DNA from: Clostridium sp. chh4-2
Lineage (GTDB): Bacteria > Bacillota > Clostridia > Lachnospirales > Lachnospiraceae
Direction: 5' to 3'
NCBI RefSeq assembly: GCF_002899675.1
Contig: NZ_PKUU01000021.1
Location: 62,001 to 126,000 of the forward strand
Length of the DNA stretch: 64,000 nucleotides
Shown here: positions 59,331-64,000 of the stretch, piece by piece
Layout: every line of letters begins with the position of its first letter
Numbering within the stretch: position 1 is the stretch's first letter
Position numbers and translations under genes: made by a program
The notes under the pieces: generated by a model
The model's database searches: none
The model's input: only the letters and a program-made list of their open reading frames with translations
Told to the model about the DNA's origin: nothing

Positions 59331-59499
59331 TTTAATTCGTAACTATTCAGAGGGGGCATCTTCTTGCATGGCCTGCGGCCATACAAGAAGCATCGGAGGT
59401 TCCTCCGATGTGAATATTGATATAAAAATCCGCTTACAAGCAAGCTTGACACTGATTTTCATATCAATATTCCCGCCCTCTGAACAGTTACTTTAATTC
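59331..59499. mobile_element. MITE-like hairpin element C with perfect 8-bp target-site duplication
   Basis: The element covers 59339-59491 (153 bp). The left end is GTAACTATTCAGAGGG and the right end in reverse is GTAACTGTTCAGAGGG. The direct repeat TTTAATTC flanks it exactly (59331-59338 and 59492-59499). Inside are three hairpins: CTTCTTG-ATGGCC/GGCCAT-AAGAAG, CATCGGAGG/CCTCCGATG, and GAATATTGATAT/ATATCAATATTC around a 35-base loop. It lies between the prfC promoter and the prfC ribosome site. Confidence 0.92.
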
Positions 59500-59553
59500 C
59501 AAATACTCAAAATATGGACGCCCAAGCAGGACGTCCACCTATTACCGCTTACT

Positions 59554-59582
59554 ATTGTATTATTTTAACTCTTCAAAGTCAA
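59554..59582 (-). promoter_or_regulatory. Promoter of prfC
   Basis: On the minus strand TTGACT (59582-59577), 17 nt, TACAAT (59559-59554). Transcription would start near 59,547 and pass through element C before reaching prfC. Confidence 0.8.
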
Positions 59583-59594
59583 GGGTTTTCCTTT

Positions 59595-61502
59595 CTATGG
59601 TTCAACAATCGGAAACAGCGGCCGGAATGTTACGGCATGCTCCGTCATTTCTTCCAGCACATCCTGCTTTCCTTCAATTTTTATAAGTTTTTTCCACAGT
59701 TCCCGCTTCCCGGAGATAACCGACGCCAGCGCCTGACGGGGCATGGTGAGAACTGCGTCCGGCTGTCCGGCTTTGCAGCGCCCTTTCGTATAAAGCAGAA
59801 CTCCATGGTAAAAATGCACATAATACTCTTCTTTCGTGTCTGTGATAATAAAATCCATGCGGATATCCTTATCTGCGGATTTTTCACAGTCAATCATCAT
59901 TCCCAGATAATCAAACATCATCTCCGTATCCATGCAGCGGACCACATCTCCCGCATCGGTGGCCCGTCCCTCCGGATTGCTCACAATCCCGTGGCGCAGC
60001 TCATAAGCTCCCATCAGATAAGCGTTGCGCCAGGGGCCGCTTTCCGACTGGTAACCTAACTGCTCCATCGCGTCGGCACAGAGCAGGCGGGCTTTTTCAT
60101 TGCCCGGATCGGCAAACACGATTTCATTGCACACCTTGGCCACCCATTGATATTCTCCCTTTTCCATATCTTTTTCAGCCTTCAAAAGCACCGCGTCGGC
60201 TCCGCCCATGTACTCCACCATCTTACGGCCCTCATCGGACGGGGTCAAAGGATTCAAATTGACCGGATTTCCATCATACCAGCCCATGTACCGCTGGTAA
60301 ACCGCTTTGGAATTATGGGAAAGGGTGCCGTAATAGCCCCGGGTATACCACACCTGTTCCAACTGTCTGGGCAGGCGGATTAAATGGGATATTTCGTTGG
60401 GAGTGAAGCCCTGGTTTAAATACATCACCGTCTGGTCATTGATATATTTATAGACTGCCGCCGTATTTTCCAGATACTCGTTTACGTCCGTTTTTCCCCA
60501 GTGGGGCCAGTTATGGGCCGTAAATACCACTTCGGCCTCCTGCCCCCACATCTGCTGTGCTTCAAACAGATAACCGGCCCAGGCATTGCCGTCCCGCACC
60601 TGGGTTCCCCTCAGGGTATACAGATTATGCATGGTGGCATTGCACAGTTCCGCCATCCACAGCGCTTTAAACTGAGGCAGATACCAGCACATCTCAGCAG
60701 GAGATTCCGTATCGGGGGCCATTAAGAATTCGAATTCCACGCCGTCGATCACCCTTTTATCCCCGGTCTTTTGAATCTCATCGGTAGGCCTTATGAATGT
60801 AATCAGACCTCTGGACTGCCCCATGCCGATTCCCATGCTCAAAGTTCCCGTCTTTCCCTGGGGCAGGCTGGGGCCGTACTGATAGGAGCTGCGCCGTGCG
60901 ACGGCCCGGAAAGTATAGCAGTTTTCTTTTACCGCATGGTGCATATAGCCATGAGGTACAATGAGGGGGATTTTCCCTTCCTGAATCTCCTCTTCCTTCA
61001 CAATTCCTTTGATTCCGCCAAAATGATCCGTATGGGGATGACTGATCACAATGGCGGAAACAGGCCTCTCACCCAGATTTTTCTGAATCAGATCCATGGC
61101 GGCTCTGGCGCACTCGCAGCTGATCAGCGGATCGAACACGATCCAGCCATTCTCCCCTTCCACCACAGTCAGGTTGCTCATGTCATAGCCTCTGACCTGA
61201 TAGATGCCATCCGTCACTTTAAAAAGCCCATACTGGTGGTTTAAATGGGCATTTATCCAAAGGCTTGGGTTGATTGTCTCATCCACCTGGCTTTCATCCC
61301 TTAAAAATTCAAATCCCCTCTGGCTCCAAACCACCTTTCCGCTGTCATCCCTGATCTCCAAATGTTCCGGCGCGTCGATCAGGTTCTTCTTCGCGCAGTC
61401 AAACTCCCTCCTGTCGTCAAAATCCAACATATCATAGTATTTTTCATTCTCTTTCCTTGTAAAACTGCTGGCCGGTTTTACCTGTTTTGTGTATTCATAC
61501 AT
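59595..61502 (-). CDS. Alkylsulfatase-like metallo-beta-lactamase hydrolase (SdsA1/BDS1 type)
   Basis: 635 residues. The zinc site is SHPHTDHFGG (HxHxDH, about residue 154), with further ligands expected in MAELCNATMHNLY and TAHNWPHWG. A helical dimerisation domain (about 380-510) and a C-terminal SCP2-like lipid-binding domain (about 520-635: DFIITDTKEEYYVHFYHGVL) complete the type III sulfatase layout. Members cleave primary alkyl sulfates such as dodecyl sulfate. No signal peptide is present, unlike many secreted relatives. GGAGG precedes the ATG. A TetR regulator is divergent. The natural substrate in an anaerobe is unknown. Confidence 0.85.
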   Translation of the reverse strand: MYEYTKQVKPASSFTRKENEKYYDMLDFDDRREFDCAKKNLIDAPEHLEIRDDSGKVVWSQRGFEFLRDESQVDETINPSLWINAHLNHQYGLFKVTDGIYQVRGYDMSNLTVVEGENGWIVFDPLISCECARAAMDLIQKNLGERPVSAIVISHPHTDHFGGIKGIVKEEEIQEGKIPLIVPHGYMHHAVKENCYTFRAVARRSSYQYGPSLPQGKTGTLSMGIGMGQSRGLITFIRPTDEIQKTGDKRVIDGVEFEFLMAPDTESPAEMCWYLPQFKALWMAELCNATMHNLYTLRGTQVRDGNAWAGYLFEAQQMWGQEAEVVFTAHNWPHWGKTDVNEYLENTAAVYKYINDQTVMYLNQGFTPNEISHLIRLPRQLEQVWYTRGYYGTLSHNSKAVYQRYMGWYDGNPVNLNPLTPSDEGRKMVEYMGGADAVLLKAEKDMEKGEYQWVAKVCNEIVFADPGNEKARLLCADAMEQLGYQSESGPWRNAYLMGAYELRHGIVSNPEGRATDAGDVVRCMDTEMMFDYLGMMIDCEKSADKDIRMDFIITDTKEEYYVHFYHGVLLYTKGRCKAGQPDAVLTMPRQALASVISGKRELWKKLIKIEGKQDVLEEMTEHAVTFRPLFPIVEP

Positions 61503-61619
61503 ATGAACCCTTCCTCCTATCGGCTGAAATGATAAAATCTCCTCTTGTGACGGAGAAGCTTTACTGATAAAATAAATATTATTTAATGACGGCGGAAAAA
61601 CCGCCCGGGGAGAAAAGAA

Positions 61620-62165
61620 ATGTCCAGTTCCGAAATCACGAAAAACTCGATCATTACCGCCACCAAAAACCTGATTAAAAACAGGCCCATAGAAAAAATA
61701 TCCACCAGAGACATCACCAATGCCTGCGGTTTAAACCGCAACACCTTTTACTATCATTTCAAGGATAAATATGAGATTCTGGAATGGATCTTTACCCATG
61801 AGGTCAAACCGGCTCTCGATCCCTATATGAAGCTGGGCGACTGGCCGGAAAGCGCGGTAACCCTCTGTGAACTCATGCGCCTGGAACCGGAATTCTACGG
61901 CAATGCCCTCAAATCCGGCCAAAACCGGCAGGGTTCCTTCATCGGAATTCTGGAAACCTATTTTAAAGAATTTTTCATTCAGGGCGGCGCAGCCCATTAT
62001 GACCGTCTTGGGCTGAGCGCAGAAAACAGGGAAATGGTTGCCCGTTTTTACAGTCATGCGGTCATCGGCATCATCTGCGACTGGGTGTCTTTCGGCATGA
62101 AAAAAGATCCCCGTAAGATGGCTGAGATCATTCATCTGGTGCAGGAACAAAAATTATTCTTATGA
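61620..62165 (+). CDS. TetR family regulator
   Basis: 181 residues. The N-terminal helix-turn-helix is ISTRDITNACGLNRNTFYYHFKDKYEILEWIF, seen as RDITNACGLNRNTFYYHFKD (about 28-47). The C-terminal domain resembles the DhaS/TetR_C subgroup (VARFYSHAVIGIICDWVSFGM). GGGGAG is 8 nt upstream of the ATG. It is divergent from the alkylsulfatase-like gene over 117 nt, so it probably represses it and itself. An inverted repeat candidate in the gap was not resolved by eye. Confidence 0.9.
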   Translation: MSSSEITKNSIITATKNLIKNRPIEKISTRDITNACGLNRNTFYYHFKDKYEILEWIFTHEVKPALDPYMKLGDWPESAVTLCELMRLEPEFYGNALKSGQNRQGSFIGILETYFKEFFIQGGAAHYDRLGLSAENREMVARFYSHAVIGIICDWVSFGMKKDPRKMAEIIHLVQEQKLFL

Positions 62166-62213
62166 TCCGTATGTTCCGTTTTTCTTTCTCTTATGGTTCC
62201 TATTTTAGGACAG

Positions 62214-62299
62214 AAACAGCCGGATTGGTATGGGCAATCATCGCAAATGCCTAAAAATCAGGCAGAATTTGAAAATTGCCTATACCAATCCGGCTGTTT
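62214..62299. repeat. Long hairpin H between tetR and coaBC
   Basis: AAACAGCCGGATTGGTATGG and its near-complement form a stem of about 25 bp. A second small hairpin, CAAATGCCT/GGCAGAATTTG, is in the tip. No T run follows on either strand, so it is not a standard terminator. It resembles the other palindromic elements in style but has different ends and no target duplication that I can see. Confidence 0.7.
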
Positions 62300-62364
62300 A
62301 TTAAATCCTATATTACCAGGTTTTATTACGGTCAGCGCAGTAAATGCGCAGACCTTCGAAACAG

Positions 62365-63555
62365 TTACATCATATCTTTAATCACAGTCAGAATCCGGTG
62401 CGCCGCCTCAAGCTTAGTCATCTTCTCAAGTTCCGTGACGGAATCTTTGGTTATCAGAGTCACCACATTGGTATCCGTACCAAATCCGGCTCCCTCCACC
62501 TTTAAGTTATTGGCCACAACCATATCGATGTGCTTCTTCTCCAGCTTTTTAGCCGAGTTTTCCAGCATATTCTGGGTCTCCATAGAAAATCCGCATAAAA
62601 ACTGCCCTTCTCTGCGGTGAGAACCCAGATAAGCCAGGATATCGTCGGTCCGCTCCAGCTCAATGCTCATATCCCCGTCCGTTTTTTTCGTTTTCTCGGT
62701 TCCCACATGAGACGGCCTGTAATCCGCTACCGCGGCAGCTTTGATGATAATATCCTGCTCGCCGCTCACATCGGTCACAGCCTCAAACATCTCCCTGGCG
62801 CTGGTTATATGCACCATCTTCACAAACCGGAGCTCAGGCAGGGAAACAGGGCCGCTGACAAGCGTTACCTCGGCCCCTCTTCTGGCGGCAGCTTCTGCAA
62901 TGGCATATCCCATCTTTCCGGTGGAATGGTTGGTGATAAAGCGGACAGGGTCAACCGCCTCTCTGGTCGGCCCTGCGGTGACCAGAATCTTCTTTCCGGC
63001 CAAATCCTTTTCAAATGCCAGTTCCTGCATGATGTGGTCAAACAGTTCCTCAGGTTCCGGCATCTTTCCTGCCCCGGTATCGCCACAGGCCAGATACCCA
63101 ACCGCCGGTTCCAGCACTTCCATTCCATATTTTCTGCAAAGGTCCAGATTATCCTGAACGATAGGATTTTCGTACATATTGGTATTCATAGCAGGAACAA
63201 CGATCTTTTTGCACCGGCAGGCCAATGCCGTTGTGGTCAGCATGTCATCCGCAAGCCCATGAGCCAGTTTTGCAATTACATTGGCTGTGGCCGGGGCCGC
63301 CATGAAGATATCCGCCCGCTTTGCAAGAGCCACATGCTCCACGCTGTGCTGAAAGTTCCTGTCAAAGGTATCCACCAGACATTTATTCCCTGTCAGCGAT
63401 TCAAATGTTATGGGATTTATAAAATTAGTGGCATTGCGCGTCATGATCACCTGCACATCCGCATGCTGTTTTTTAAGCATACTGGCCAGGCTGGCAATCT
63501 TATAAGCAGCAATTCCTCCTGATACAGCTAAAACTACGGTCTTGCCTTTTAACAT
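62365..63555 (-). CDS. coaBC: Bifunctional phosphopantothenoylcysteine decarboxylase/synthase CoaBC
   Basis: 396 residues from the second ATG (63555), 6 nt after GGAGG; an ATG one codon earlier is equally in frame. The N-terminal flavin-dependent CoaC domain (1-175) opens VVLAVSGGIAAYKIASL and has APATANVIAKLAHGLADD and the catalytic region PAMNTNMYENP. The CoaB domain (about 188-396) has ILVTAGPTREAVDPVRFITN and STGKMGYAIAEAA. It makes 4'-phosphopantetheine for coenzyme A. It is divergent from coaX, another step of the same pathway. Confidence 0.96.
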   Translation of the reverse strand: MLKGKTVVLAVSGGIAAYKIASLASMLKKQHADVQVIMTRNATNFINPITFESLTGNKCLVDTFDRNFQHSVEHVALAKRADIFMAAPATANVIAKLAHGLADDMLTTTALACRCKKIVVPAMNTNMYENPIVQDNLDLCRKYGMEVLEPAVGYLACGDTGAGKMPEPEELFDHIMQELAFEKDLAGKKILVTAGPTREAVDPVRFITNHSTGKMGYAIAEAAARRGAEVTLVSGPVSLPELRFVKMVHITSAREMFEAVTDVSGEQDIIIKAAAVADYRPSHVGTEKTKKTDGDMSIELERTDDILAYLGSHRREGQFLCGFSMETQNMLENSAKKLEKKHIDMVVANNLKVEGAGFGTDTNVVTLITKDSVTELEKMTKLEAAHRILTVIKDMM

Positions 63556-63700
63556 CATTCTCCTCCATTCCGTCCATACCGGGAGCTTCCGTTCTCCATC
63601 CGCCAGCAGCGTCTGACCGGAAACTCTCTGCGTTGTGTTCTAAAAAAAAGTATGGTAGGATTATAGCATATCCAGAAGACAATTGAAAGGAGTCAAAACC

Positions 63701-64000
63701 ATGATTTTAGCAATCGACATGGGCAATACAAACATTGTAATCGGAGGTATTGATGACGAGAAGACCTACTTCGTAGAGCGCATCACCACCAACCATGTAA
63801 AAACCACTTTGGAATATGCAATTAACTTTAAAAATATTTTTGAAATTCATGAAATCGATCCGAAAACAATAGAAGGCGCAATTCTCTCTTCCGTTGTTCC
63901 GCCGCTGAACGCCACCATCTCATCCGCAGTCAATAAGATCTGCGGCATGCGGCCTTTGATCGTGGGGCCCGGCATGAAAACCGGTCTCAATATTATTATG
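63701..64000 (+). CDS. coaX: Type III pantothenate kinase (3' truncated by the window)
   Basis: The first 100 codons are present. ATG at 63701 has AAAGGAG 8 nt upstream. The N-terminus MILAIDMGNTNIVIGGID is the phosphate-binding motif of CoaX, and ILSSVVPPLN and VGPGMKTGLNI are further family phrases. It phosphorylates pantothenate, the first step to coenzyme A. It is divergent from coaBC, with an AT-rich 145-nt gap that should contain both promoters. Confidence 0.95.
   Translation, partial: MILAIDMGNTNIVIGGIDDEKTYFVERITTNHVKTTLEYAINFKNIFEIHEIDPKTIEGAILSSVVPPLNATISSAVNKICGMRPLIVGPGMKTGLNIIM

Overview
The window reads as chromosome of an anaerobic, spore-forming Clostridia member, most likely a gut Lachnospiraceae (Enterocloster/Hungatella-like). 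Evidence is the sporulation genes spoIIP and gpr, the HrcA/CIRCE heat-shock operon, strong purine-rich ribosome sites, YesM/YesN-type sugar regulation and a moderate GC content. No rRNA, tRNA or CRISPR array was recognised. Genus assignment is inference from gene style only.

Layout. 1-4.2 kb: the end of an unknown gene, two very large structured palindromes, a cell-wall amidase and a divergent large serine recombinase. 4.2-8.8 kb: a methionine ABC transporter operon (metN-metI-metQ) that runs on into two small membrane-protein genes (DUF4190, DUF975). Its leader holds a strong promoter, an unannotated 30-residue ORF with 11 methionines, and an intrinsic terminator, which together look like a leader-peptide attenuator. 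8.8-21.5 kb: a pectin/rhamnose region with a two-component system, a sugar ABC transporter, a cytoplasmic family-9 pectate lyase and the complete rhamnose pathway (rhaB, rhaM, rhaA, rhaD). 21.5-30.8 kb: a peptide/oligosaccharide-type ABC transporter with an esterase, its divergent LysR regulator, and an AraC regulator. 30.8-43.6 kb: housekeeping genes, namely hrcA-grpE-dnaK-dnaJ, two secreted 3D-domain proteins, lepA-hemW, gpr-spoIIP and rpsT. 43.8-52.3 kb: a long leftward run of ABC exporter, degV, orphan sensor kinase, GerMN lipoprotein, comEC and holA. 52.5-54.8 kb: a zinc-ribbon membrane protein and an AT-rich cassette (MazG-like protein, unknown protein, small basic protein). 54.8-64 kb: prfC-yqeY-pepV-manA, an alkylsulfatase-like hydrolase with a divergent TetR regulator, and coaBC/coaX.

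How parts work together. The carbohydrate block can be read as import of pectin-derived oligosaccharides (YesMN-controlled ABC system), cleavage in the cytoplasm by the lyase, and conversion of released L-rhamnose to DHAP and lactaldehyde. The opp-like transporter with its esterase may feed decorated oligosaccharides into the same pathway.

The most unusual content is non-coding: (1) the Met-rich leader peptide plus terminator in front of metNIQ; (2) three hairpin elements (A, B, C) with GTTAC/GTAAC termini and 8-bp target-site duplications, in a metI-metQ intercistronic gap, a gpr-rpsT divergent gap and the prfC 5' UTR; (3) two large palindromes (D, E) sharing a roughly 92-nt structured core with compensatory base changes; (4) a GTGAAGGC hairpin family in four copies, all at gene ends; and (5) single-copy complex hairpins G (metN leader) and H (tetR-coaBC gap).
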